This document shows positions 25,296-32,021 of a stretch of 38,888 nucleotides of DNA, piece by piece. A program made the translations under genes and the position numbers. The stretch covers positions 1-38,888 of the forward strand of contig JAADFO010000002.1 of the NCBI GenBank assembly GCA_013152815.1, read 5' to 3'. Source of the stretch: Nanobdellati archaeon (GTDB taxonomy: Archaea; Nanobdellota; Nanobdellia; Woesearchaeales; JAADFO01). How positions within the stretch are numbered: position 1 is the first letter of the stretch; each line of letters begins with the position of its first letter. Under the pieces are notes generated by a model that saw nothing but the letters and a program-made list of their open reading frames with translations, searched no databases and was not told the origin of the DNA.

Positions 25296-25586
25296 ATGGC
25301 TCAAGACAACTTCATCTTCATCGCAGCGAAGCCGTTCATGAACTACGTGACCGGCGTCGTCATGCAGTTCACCACCAAGAACGCTGACGAAGTCATCATC
25401 AAGGCCAGGGGGAAATTCATCAGCCGGGCCGTCGACGTCGCCGAAGTGGCGACCAAAAGGTTCCTCGTCGGGCAGGTAGGCGTCAAGGACATAAAGATCG
25501 ATTCTGAGGAGTTCGAGAACAATGAGGGAAAGAAGATCCGGGTCTCCACCATAGACATCACGCTCATCAAGAAAGGACACGCATGA
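25296..25586 (+). CDS. albA: Alba DNA/RNA-binding chromatin protein
   Basis: 96 residues, the standard Alba length. DNFIFIAAKPFMNYVTGVVMQF contains the conserved KPxMNYV with the Lys that contacts nucleic acid and is acetylated in Sulfolobus. It is followed by EVIIKARGKFISRAVDVAEVATKRFL and the C-terminal beta hairpin IDITLIKK. Alba dimers coat DNA and bind RNA in archaea. The ATG at 25296 is preferred to an overlapping GTG one codon earlier. It ends exactly one base before a convergent 41-aa gene. Confidence 0.95.
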   Translation: MAQDNFIFIAAKPFMNYVTGVVMQFTTKNADEVIIKARGKFISRAVDVAEVATKRFLVGQVGVKDIKIDSEEFENNEGKKIRVSTIDITLIKKGHA

Positions 25587-25712
25587 TCAGTCTTTCTTCC
25601 GGGGTTTCATCCCCTTCTTCTGGACCTCATACTGGATGGCGATGCTGATCCTGCCCAGGATGAAACCTACGGCAAAGATGCTAAAGTATTTAAGGAAGAG
25701 GAGGAGGTCCAT
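25587..25712 (-). CDS. 41-aa single-pass membrane microprotein
   Basis: The frame runs from the ATG at 25712 to the TGA at 25587-25589 and encodes a transmembrane helix (about 3-24, LLLFLKYFSIFAVGFILGRI) then a basic cytosolic tail (VQKKGMKPRKKD). The positive-inside rule places the tail in the cytoplasm. A strong TATA box (TTTATATT, plus-strand 25733-25742) is centred 25 nt upstream, the leaderless spacing of real genes here. The stop directly abuts the Alba stop. No family is known. Confidence 0.65.
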   Translation of the reverse strand: MDLLLFLKYFSIFAVGFILGRISIAIQYEVQKKGMKPRKKD

Positions 25713-25727
25713 GACAGGTCAGAAGCA

Positions 25728-25742
25728 TAAAAATATAAATGT
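25728..25742. promoter_or_regulatory. Bidirectional TATA region between the microprotein and tRNA-Arg
   Basis: TAAAAATATAAAT reads as a TATA box on both strands. On the minus strand it is placed for the 41-aa gene; on the plus strand it would start a transcript about 25 nt before the tRNA. Confidence 0.5.
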
Positions 25743-25788
25743 GTTTCGGGTCATGCCGGAAAAAAGCACTTTTCCTTCAATCTCCTAC

Positions 25789-25863
25789 GGGCGCGTGGCG
25801 CAGTCTGGATAGCGCACTTGGCTTCGGACCAAGGGGTCGGGGGTTCGAATCCTCCCGCGCTCA
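25789..25863 (+). tRNA. tRNA-Arg (anticodon TCG)
   Basis: Full cloverleaf by hand. The acceptor GGGCGCG/CGCGCTC has one G-U pair. The D stem is GCGC/GCGC, the anticodon stem CTTGG/CCAAG with loop CTTCGGA (anticodon TCG), the variable loop GGGTC, and the T stem GGGGG/CCTCC with loop TTCGAAT. The discriminator base is A. There is no intron and no encoded CCA. A HIT-family gene starts 30 bp downstream. Confidence 0.95.
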
Positions 25864-25892
25864 TTCTTTCCTGAACAAACACAAGGAGACCC

Positions 25893-26996
25893 ATGACCCC
25901 GCTCTCACCAGAGATGAAGGCACAGCTTGAGGAACAGAAGAAACAATGCCTCTTCTGCCGGATCATCGCAGGAGAGATACCTGCGAAGAAAGCCTATGAA
26001 GACAGCAGGATGGTAGCCATCCTGGACATCAATCCCGCAGTCAGAGGCCACCTGCTCCTCATGCCGAAGGAGCATCATCCTATCCTGCCCTATCTGCCGC
26101 CCGACGAGTTCGCCCACCTTTTCGGAAGGCTCCCGCAAATCGTCAGTGCAGCGAAGTCTTCCCTGGCTGCGAGCGGCGTCACCATCATCATCGCGAACGG
26201 CTATGCTGCGGGACAGCAATCACCCCATCTTCTTTTCCATCTCCTGCCCAGGGAACAGGGCGACCAGGCAGACCTGGCGTTGAACAGCTCTTCTTCGGTC
26301 GGCCCGACCGACCAGGGATCTTTCTTCAGGAGCATAAAGAAGACCCTTTCCCCGAGGCTGGAACGTCTGAGAGACCGCACAGATGCGACGCCGAAAGGAG
26401 AGGTCAAGACAGCAGGATTCCTGGCCGGGAAAAAGATAGGCAAGATGGTGGCCTATGAGGATAGGAAAGCGCTGGTCACGCTCGCGCCCCACCCTCTTGC
26501 CAAGGGACATCTCATCATCTTTTCCCAGGAAGAGCCCGCGCTCATCGAAAGGCTCAGCCCGGAGAGCATGGTCTACCTCATGAACATGGCGAGCCTCGCC
26601 GCGACAACCGTCTTCGAGAGCCTGCAGGCCCAGGGGACCAACATCATCATCAGGTCAGGGAAGAGCGACGACAACCCGGAAGGGATCCTCGACATCCACA
26701 TCATCCCCCGCTGGACCGAAGACAGCCTCGGGCTGCAGCCCAGACCCATGGAACAGCCGCCTGACCAGGACCAGATCCTGGACCAGCTGCGGGAAGAGAT
26801 GATCCTCATCGAACAGGAAAAAGACGTCTGTCAAGAGAAGGACCTCATCGACCTAGACAATCGTGAAGAGGCAGCGAAAGAAGAAGATCCTGGTACACCG
26901 GAAGCATCCCTGGAACAGAAAGCAGGCATCCCGCTCATACCGAAGGATCCTGCCGATGAGATCAAGGAAGCCATCGGAAAGATACAGAAGAGATGA
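25893..26996 (+). CDS. Tandem HIT-domain protein with degenerate catalytic histidines
   Basis: 367 residues. HIT domain 1 (about 15-125) has the CLFCRIIAGEIPAKK opening and a triad region PHLLFHLLPR, in which the nucleophilic middle His is Leu-114 while H112 and H116 remain. HIT domain 2 (about 165-275) ends GILDIHIIPR, where the first His is Ile-265, the nucleophile is Asp-267 and only H269 remains. Active HIT proteins need HxHxHxx, so neither copy should hydrolyse nucleotides by the usual mechanism. Residues about 290-367 are an acidic, disordered tail ending in a helix. AAGGAG precedes the ATG. It may be a nucleotide-sensing or scaffold protein. Confidence 0.85.
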   Translation: MTPLSPEMKAQLEEQKKQCLFCRIIAGEIPAKKAYEDSRMVAILDINPAVRGHLLLMPKEHHPILPYLPPDEFAHLFGRLPQIVSAAKSSLAASGVTIIIANGYAAGQQSPHLLFHLLPREQGDQADLALNSSSSVGPTDQGSFFRSIKKTLSPRLERLRDRTDATPKGEVKTAGFLAGKKIGKMVAYEDRKALVTLAPHPLAKGHLIIFSQEEPALIERLSPESMVYLMNMASLAATTVFESLQAQGTNIIIRSGKSDDNPEGILDIHIIPRWTEDSLGLQPRPMEQPPDQDQILDQLREEMILIEQEKDVCQEKDLIDLDNREEAAKEEDPGTPEASLEQKAGIPLIPKDPADEIKEAIGKIQKR

Positions 26997-27060
26997 GAAG
27001 ATACGGAAATACAGAAGATCGGATAAGAAGATACAGAAGAGACAAGAACAGAAGAGACGA
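26980..27060 (+). repeat. Degenerate purine-rich repeats at the 3' end of the HIT gene
   Basis: AGATACAGAAGAGA occurs at 26980-26993 (last codons and stop) and again at 27029-27042, with partial copies (GATACGGAAATACAGAAGAT, ACAGAAGAGACGA) between and after. Confidence 0.7.
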
Positions 27061-27071
27061 GCAGAGCAGGA

Positions 27072-27653
27072 TCAGAGTTCTTTGAAGCTGAGGATCGCGT
27101 CCCTTTTCTTCCGGGAAGGTATCAGCTCGGCCAGGCTCCCGCCGGAGATGGTCTTCCCTCCTGATTGCAGATACAGATGGTACTGGCGTACGGATTCAGG
27201 GTTGCCGATGTCAAGGAGATGGTTCAGCAGGAACCAGAGCGAAAGCTTCTCCCCGTAATCCTTGCAGCCCGTGGAGATCCTGCACTGCAAGGGCTTTGCA
27301 GGATGGACCCTGCAATGACCGTCTGTCTGGAGGAAGATGCAGGGCCCATAGGGCAACCCGTTCTTCCTCCTGAGCTTCGGCCTGAAGAACACACGGTCGA
27401 ACTGCTCCACCTCTTCGAGAAACTCTTCCTTCAGCCGTTCTTCAGGAACCTTCAGGTGAACGGCGAGACGATGCAGATCATCCCCTATGAGGATGCCGGA
27501 TCCCATGCTGCAGCCATGGGTGCATGCAGGACAATCACAGGCAGGTGCAAGCCTCAGGATGCGTTCCAGAGGCGTGTCCTTCCTGATCGTCGGCCTCGCC
27601 TGTCTTGACCGATGAGCCGGGTCTTTCTTCCCCCCTGACGCTTTCTTCTCCAT
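27072..27653 (-). CDS. Cysteine-cluster protein of the CxxCxxCC/YkgJ-like (UPF0153) kind
   Basis: 193 residues from the ATG at 27653. A first Cys group CDCPACTHGC (about 40-49) is followed by GPCIFLQTDGHCRVHPAKPLQCR and TGC, the spacing of the YkgJ-like family, which is thought to bind zinc or an Fe-S cluster. The family has no settled function. The frame is open for 34 more codons upstream, overlapping the divergent nicotinate phosphoribosyltransferase gene, but the TATA box at 27675-27682 fixes the shorter start. The N-terminus is basic (KKASGGKKDPAHRSRQ). Confidence 0.75.
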   Translation of the reverse strand: MEKKASGGKKDPAHRSRQARPTIRKDTPLERILRLAPACDCPACTHGCSMGSGILIGDDLHRLAVHLKVPEERLKEEFLEEVEQFDRVFFRPKLRRKNGLPYGPCIFLQTDGHCRVHPAKPLQCRISTGCKDYGEKLSLWFLLNHLLDIGNPESVRQYHLYLQSGGKTISGGSLAELIPSRKKRDAILSFKEL

Positions 27654-27674
27654 GGACAGGATGAAGACAGGAGG

Positions 27675-27682
27675 GTTTAAAT
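27675..27682 (-). promoter_or_regulatory. TATA box of the Cys-cluster gene
   Basis: ATTTAAAC on the minus strand, centred about 26 nt from the ATG at 27653. Confidence 0.55.
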
Positions 27683-27706
27683 GAGTATCCACCGCGCACA
27701 GAAAAG

Positions 27707-27715
27707 CCTTAAATA
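27707..27715 (+). promoter_or_regulatory. TATA box of the nicotinate phosphoribosyltransferase gene
   Basis: CCTTAAATA, centred 26 nt before the ATG at 27737. Confidence 0.6.
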
Positions 27716-27736
27716 AGCCAGGAACTCTGCCGGCCC

Positions 27737-29128
27737 ATGAACACATCACCGTCACCAGCCCAAGAGAAGATATCGCCGCTCTTCACCGACCTCTATGAGC
27801 TCAACATGGCAGCAGCCTATTTCTCAGAAGGGATGGACGATGAGGTGACGTTCGAACTGTCCATACGGGGATTGCCCAAGGACAGGGGATTCCTGGTCGT
27901 GGCAGGTCTCGAACAGACCGTGGCATTCCTCCGGCAGATGCGGTTCCCGGCAGAGGACCTGGACTACCTCAGAAGAACCCGGAAATATGACGGGCGGTTC
28001 CTGGAATATCTTGGAAGGCTCAGGTTCACCGGAGATCTCTGGGCCATGCCCGAAGGAGAGCTTGCCTTCGCCAACGAACCTCTCATCCAGATAACCGCTC
28101 CCCGGATACAGGCACAGATCATCGAGACCATGCTTCTCAACAACACGACCCTCCAGACCATGCTCGCGACCAAGGCAACGAGAGTGGTCCTCGCTGCCCA
28201 GGGCAGGCAGGTCATCGACTTCTCGGCGCGACGGGATCATGGGATAGACGCGGCCATGAAAGCGGCGAGAGCATCGTTCATCGGAGGCTGCAAAGGGACC
28301 TCCAACGTCCTCGCGGCGAAACGCTTCGGCATCCCTGCCTACGGCACCATGGCCCATTCCTTCATCCTCAGCTTCCCCGATGAGCTCCAGGCCTTCAGGA
28401 GCTATGCGTCGTCCTATCCCGACGGGTCGGTCCTGCTCATCGATACCTATGACATCTCCCGGGGGACAGCCCATGCCATCATCGTCGGCAAAGAGCTCGG
28501 GGAGAAGGGGCATCAGCTCAGAGGGGTCCGCATCGACAGCGGAGATTTCGTCGAGGAAAGCCAGAAGGTCAGACGCCGCCTGGATGAGGCAGGGCTCACC
28601 GGGGTGAAGATCCTCTGCTCAGGCAACCTGGACGAATACGCGATAGCGAAGATAGAGGAGGCAAAGGCGCCGGTCGACATCTACGGCGTCGGCACGGCCA
28701 TGGGAACGAGCAATGATGCACCGTCACTCAACTCCATCTATAAGCTCGTCGAACAGCGACAGGATGGCAAGTCGCAGGGAGTCTGGAAGCAGAGCGAGAA
28801 CAAAGGCAGCCTGCCCCTGAGGAAACAGGTCTTCAGAAGCTATGAGAAAGGGATGATGAAAGAAGACACCCTCGGACTTCACAGCGAGAAGCCCGACAAC
28901 AGAGCAGAGCCGCTGCTCAGACAGTATCTCAAGAGAGGACAGCTCACTGCAGAACTCCCGTCACTCGGGCAGATCCAGGCCTTTGCAGCGCAGCGGATAA
29001 AGAGACTGCCGAAGGGATATCTTGGTCTCACCGCTCCCCTCACCTACCCGGTGAAGATGAGCCAGGGACTGCAGGAACAGGCGGCTTTGCTCAGGACAGA
29101 CAAGAACCTGACAAGAGACCGCCGATAG
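27737..29128 (+). CDS. pncB: Nicotinate phosphoribosyltransferase
   Basis: 463 residues. The enzyme makes nicotinate mononucleotide from nicotinate and PRPP in NAD salvage. Recognisable pieces are FTDLYELNMAAAYF at the N-terminus, the DFSARRDHGIDAAMKAARAS region, GTMAHSFILSF with the His that is phosphorylated in the family, VLLIDTYDISRGTAHAI, GVRIDSGDF and YGVGTAMGTSNDAPSLNSIYKLVE. Length is normal. The start is supported by a TATA box 26 nt upstream. The gene is transcribed away from the Cys-cluster gene across a short divergent promoter. Confidence 0.93.
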   Translation: MNTSPSPAQEKISPLFTDLYELNMAAAYFSEGMDDEVTFELSIRGLPKDRGFLVVAGLEQTVAFLRQMRFPAEDLDYLRRTRKYDGRFLEYLGRLRFTGDLWAMPEGELAFANEPLIQITAPRIQAQIIETMLLNNTTLQTMLATKATRVVLAAQGRQVIDFSARRDHGIDAAMKAARASFIGGCKGTSNVLAAKRFGIPAYGTMAHSFILSFPDELQAFRSYASSYPDGSVLLIDTYDISRGTAHAIIVGKELGEKGHQLRGVRIDSGDFVEESQKVRRRLDEAGLTGVKILCSGNLDEYAIAKIEEAKAPVDIYGVGTAMGTSNDAPSLNSIYKLVEQRQDGKSQGVWKQSENKGSLPLRKQVFRSYEKGMMKEDTLGLHSEKPDNRAEPLLRQYLKRGQLTAELPSLGQIQAFAAQRIKRLPKGYLGLTAPLTYPVKMSQGLQEQAALLRTDKNLTRDRR

Positions 29129-29151
29129 GGAGAGCCCCTTCATCCATAAGA

Positions 29152-29165
29152 CATAAAAAGCATAT
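29152..29165 (+). promoter_or_regulatory. AT-rich promoter of the 2-hydroxyacid dehydrogenase gene
   Basis: ATAAAAAGCATATA. It would give a leader of 70-80 nt holding gaggtga (29251-29257) ahead of the ATG at 29262. Confidence 0.4.
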
Positions 29166-29261
29166 ACAAACACAGGAAACCCTGAGAAAGGGATGCGAAA
29201 GCGTCAACAGCAACCCACGACGACCACAACAAACAGGGTTCAACAGCATCGAGGTGAACGG

Positions 29262-30242
29262 ATGAAGAAGCTATTTGTGACCAAGCCCCTCCCCGGGAAG
29301 GTCATGGAACGGTTGAAGGATTCTTTTGACATCACGGTCAACGAGGAGAACAGGCATCTCTCCAGGGAGGAGATCATCGAAGGGGTGAAGGGCAAGGACG
29401 GGCTCGTGAGCCTGCTGACCGACCCCATCGACAGCACCATCATGGATGCAGAACCAAACCTGAAGATCATCGCCAACTATGCGGTCGGATTCAACAACAT
29501 CGACCTGAAGGCGGCCACCGACCGGAACATCCTGGTGACCAACACCCCGGGCGTGCTGGACGAGACCACCGCTGACCTTGCTTTCACCCTGCTCTGCGCT
29601 GCAGCCCGCAGGATCCATGAAGGGGAGAAGTTCCTCAGGTCAGGAAGCTGGGACGGATGGGGGCCATTGCAGTTTCTGGGCCAGGACATCCACAAGAGGA
29701 CCCTCGGCATCGTCGGCCTGGGCCGCATCGGGAAAGAGGTCGCGCGACGCGGGAACAAAGGGTTTTGCATGCCCATCCTCTATGCAGACCCCCGGAAGAA
29801 CGAGGAGTTCGAACGCATGACCGGAGCGAAGCACGTGGACATCAGGGAACTGTTCATGAAAGCTGACTTCGTCTCCCTGCACTGCCCGCTCAACGACAAG
29901 ACCCATCACCTGGTGAACCGGGAACTCATCGACCTGATGAAACCCACCGCCATCCTCATCAACACGGCAAGAGGACCGGTGGTGGACGAGAAGGCGCTGG
30001 TGCAGGCGCTCAGGGAGAAGAAGATCTTCGCTGCTGCCCTGGACGTGTTCGAACATGAACCCAAGATATCGGAGGAGCTTCTGGCATTGGACAATGCCAT
30101 CATGGTACCGCACATCGGTTCGGCATCCATCGACACCCGGACAAGGATGGGTGACCTGGTCATCCAGAACCTGGAATATGCGTTCAGAGGGGAACGGCCG
30201 CCTTTTCTCGTGAACAAGGAGGCATGGAAAAGCCAGGAGTAG
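29262..30242 (+). CDS. gyaR: D-2-hydroxyacid dehydrogenase, glyoxylate/hydroxypyruvate reductase type
   Basis: 326 residues. It reduces glyoxylate or hydroxypyruvate (or oxidises D-glycerate) with NAD(P)H. The Rossmann motif GLGRIGKEVARR is at about 152-163. Catalytic residues are seen as Arg in INTARGPVVDE, Glu in DVFEHEP and His in VPHIGSAS. NTPGVLDETTADLAFTLL is typical of the archaeal GyaR group rather than 3-phosphoglycerate dehydrogenase, and there is no ACT domain. The start at 29262 has GAGGTGA; an upstream extension (Thr/Gln-rich) is unlikely. It is followed by an aminotransferase, which suggests a linked glyoxylate/serine-glycine-type pathway (inference). Confidence 0.85.
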   Translation: MKKLFVTKPLPGKVMERLKDSFDITVNEENRHLSREEIIEGVKGKDGLVSLLTDPIDSTIMDAEPNLKIIANYAVGFNNIDLKAATDRNILVTNTPGVLDETTADLAFTLLCAAARRIHEGEKFLRSGSWDGWGPLQFLGQDIHKRTLGIVGLGRIGKEVARRGNKGFCMPILYADPRKNEEFERMTGAKHVDIRELFMKADFVSLHCPLNDKTHHLVNRELIDLMKPTAILINTARGPVVDEKALVQALREKKIFAAALDVFEHEPKISEELLALDNAIMVPHIGSASIDTRTRMGDLVIQNLEYAFRGERPPFLVNKEAWKSQE

Positions 30243-30372
30243 AGGAACACCCGCAACCATGAACCGGAATTCCGCCAGAACACATCCATATCATCGATAT
30301 CATTGTCAACAAAACAATATCATCAACAAAACAAAAAACAAATAGCATGAACAAGACAGGAAGGTGAGACAC

Positions 30373-31620
30373 ATGGCCAAGGAACAGTTCAGACTCGCGA
30401 GCAGGATGGCAAAGCTAGGCACGGAAACGGCATTCGAGGTCCTCGGAGAGGTCAAGGCGTTGGAGGCAGAGGGCAAGCATATCGTCAGCTTCTGCATCGG
30501 CGAGCCGGACTTCGACACACCAGCCAACATCCGCAAGAAGGCCGTCGAAGCCATCGACAGTGGAGACACCCATTATACCGGGCCCCAGGGAAAGATCCCC
30601 CTCAGGGACAGCATCTCCAGGCACATGAAGAAGACCCGCGGCCTTGACTATTCCCGGGATGACATCGTTGTCACCCCCGGAGGGAAGCTGGTCATCTTCT
30701 CCACCATCATGGCATTGGCAGGGGAAGGCGATGAGGTCATCTATCCCAATCCGGGCTATCCCATCTACGAGAGCGCCATCGACTTTGCAGGGGCAAAGGG
30801 CATCCCTCTTCCCTATCTTGAGGAACGGCGGTTTGTCTTCGAGCTGGAGACGCTCAAGGGCCTCATCACCGACAGGACCAGGCTCATCGTCATCAACTCA
30901 CCACAGAACCCCACCGGAGGATACGTCCCCCGTGAAGACCTGGAAGAGCTGGCCAGGATCTGCGTCGAGAAGGACATCATGGTGCTTTCCGATGAGATCT
31001 ACTCCCGGCTGCTCTATGAGGGCGAGTTCACCTCAATCGCGACCTTCCCGGGCATGAAGGAAAGGACCATCATCCTTGACGGATTCTCCAAGACCTATGC
31101 CATGTGCGGCTGGAGACTCGGCTGGGCCGCCTGCCCGCCTGGATTCGCCTATTGGGTGACCAGGATGAACACGAACACGGTCTCCTGCGCCCCTTCCTTC
31201 GTCCAGACTGCAGGCATCGAAGCGTTGGATGGCCCTCAGGACGACATCGACAGCATGGTTGCAGAGTTCAAGACACGACGGGACCTCATCGTGGGACTGC
31301 TCAACGATATCGAGGGAGTCTCCTGCCACAGCCCCAAGGGAGCGTTCTACGTCTTTCCCAACGTGACCAAGGCGGTGAAGGACCTGGGCTTTGCAGACGC
31401 CAAGGAACTGCAGGAATACCTCCTGTACCAGGGCAACGTAGCTGTGCTCCATCGGGAGAACTTCGGCAGGAAGAACACCGGCGAGGACCAGGAATACCTC
31501 AGGCTGAGCTATGCGACCTCCCAGGACAACATACGGAAAGGCCTGGCGATGATAAAAGCGGCCCTTGAGGACAAGGAAAAGATAGCAAGCTTCCTGAAAG
31601 CGAAGGGAGCAAAGGAGTAG
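30373..31620 (+). CDS. Class I/II PLP-dependent aminotransferase (AspC/AlaT-like)
   Basis: 415 residues. Fold-type I aminotransferase motifs: IVSFCIGEPDFDTP, YTGPQGKIPLRDSIS, NSPQNPTGGYV, SDEIYSRLLYEGEF (Asp to pyridine N) and DGFSKTYAMCGWRLGWA, with the Schiff-base Lys and the phosphate-binding Arg, then a C-terminal YLRLSYAT with the Arg for the substrate carboxylate. Aspartate, alanine or glutamate:glyoxylate specificity cannot be chosen by eye. The ATG at 30373 follows AAGGTGA; a GTG three codons upstream is inside that site. The upstream 130 bp is AT-rich with repeated ATCAACAAAACA. Confidence 0.92.
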   Translation: MAKEQFRLASRMAKLGTETAFEVLGEVKALEAEGKHIVSFCIGEPDFDTPANIRKKAVEAIDSGDTHYTGPQGKIPLRDSISRHMKKTRGLDYSRDDIVVTPGGKLVIFSTIMALAGEGDEVIYPNPGYPIYESAIDFAGAKGIPLPYLEERRFVFELETLKGLITDRTRLIVINSPQNPTGGYVPREDLEELARICVEKDIMVLSDEIYSRLLYEGEFTSIATFPGMKERTIILDGFSKTYAMCGWRLGWAACPPGFAYWVTRMNTNTVSCAPSFVQTAGIEALDGPQDDIDSMVAEFKTRRDLIVGLLNDIEGVSCHSPKGAFYVFPNVTKAVKDLGFADAKELQEYLLYQGNVAVLHRENFGRKNTGEDQEYLRLSYATSQDNIRKGLAMIKAALEDKEKIASFLKAKGAKE

Positions 31621-31679
31621 GAAGCGATGGCGAGGGAAACGAGGAGGTCTTGTTTCAGCCGGCTCGACCATCTTCTGAC

Positions 31680-31975
31680 AGCTCTGTAGAAAGTTACGCT
31701 TTCGACGTGGTCAGCATCGGACTCGTCCACCGATGAATATACCTCTTCTGCCGTTCCGGCCCCGCACCTGGTTACGCTCAGTTGACACGCAATAGGGAGC
31801 ATGAAGCTCCATTACGCTGCCCTGCTGTGCATCTGCAAGGCAGCGGTGCGGAACAACGGGTTCCGCTTCCTTTGATCAAACTTTCGTGAAAGTTTGGGGG
31901 CAACCCCCGGAACTCTTCCGCTCCTGAGCAGGGTAAGGCCTCGCAAAGGATGCTGACCTCACTTTCTACAAAGCC
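31680..31975. mobile_element. MITE-like non-autonomous element, copy B, with 9-bp target-site duplication
   Basis: Same element as at 4812-5106, about 90% identical by eye over 296 bp. The flanks are tCTTCTGAC (31671-31679) and cCTTCTGAC (31976-31984), a 9-bp duplication with one mismatch. Both copies use the same boundary and duplication length. The ends are inverted (aGCTCTGTAGAAAGT left, ACTTTCTACAAAGCC right; GGTCAGCATC/GATGCTGACC inside), and the internal hairpins are conserved, including the perfect GGGGG-CAA-CCCCC. It inserted 15 bp upstream of the metS TATA box. No reading frame is shared between the copies. Confidence 0.85.
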
Positions 31976-31989
31976 CCTTCTGACCGAAG

Positions 31990-31998
31990 TTTTTTAAA
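31990..31998 (+). promoter_or_regulatory. TATA box of metS
   Basis: TTTTTTAAA, centred about 28 nt before the ATG at 32022 and immediately downstream of the mobile element's right target duplication. Confidence 0.6.
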
Positions 31999-32021
31999 GC
32001 ACGCTGCGTTCTTCAGTCGCC

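Noticed and set aside
25739-25930. Frame of 63 codons across the tRNA
   Set aside because: It is entirely explained by the tRNA-Arg gene and the HIT leader.
30270-30360. Operator-like repeats before the aminotransferase (ATCAACAAAACA, GATATC)
   Set aside because: AT-rich and partly palindromic, but too degenerate and simple to call a regulatory site.
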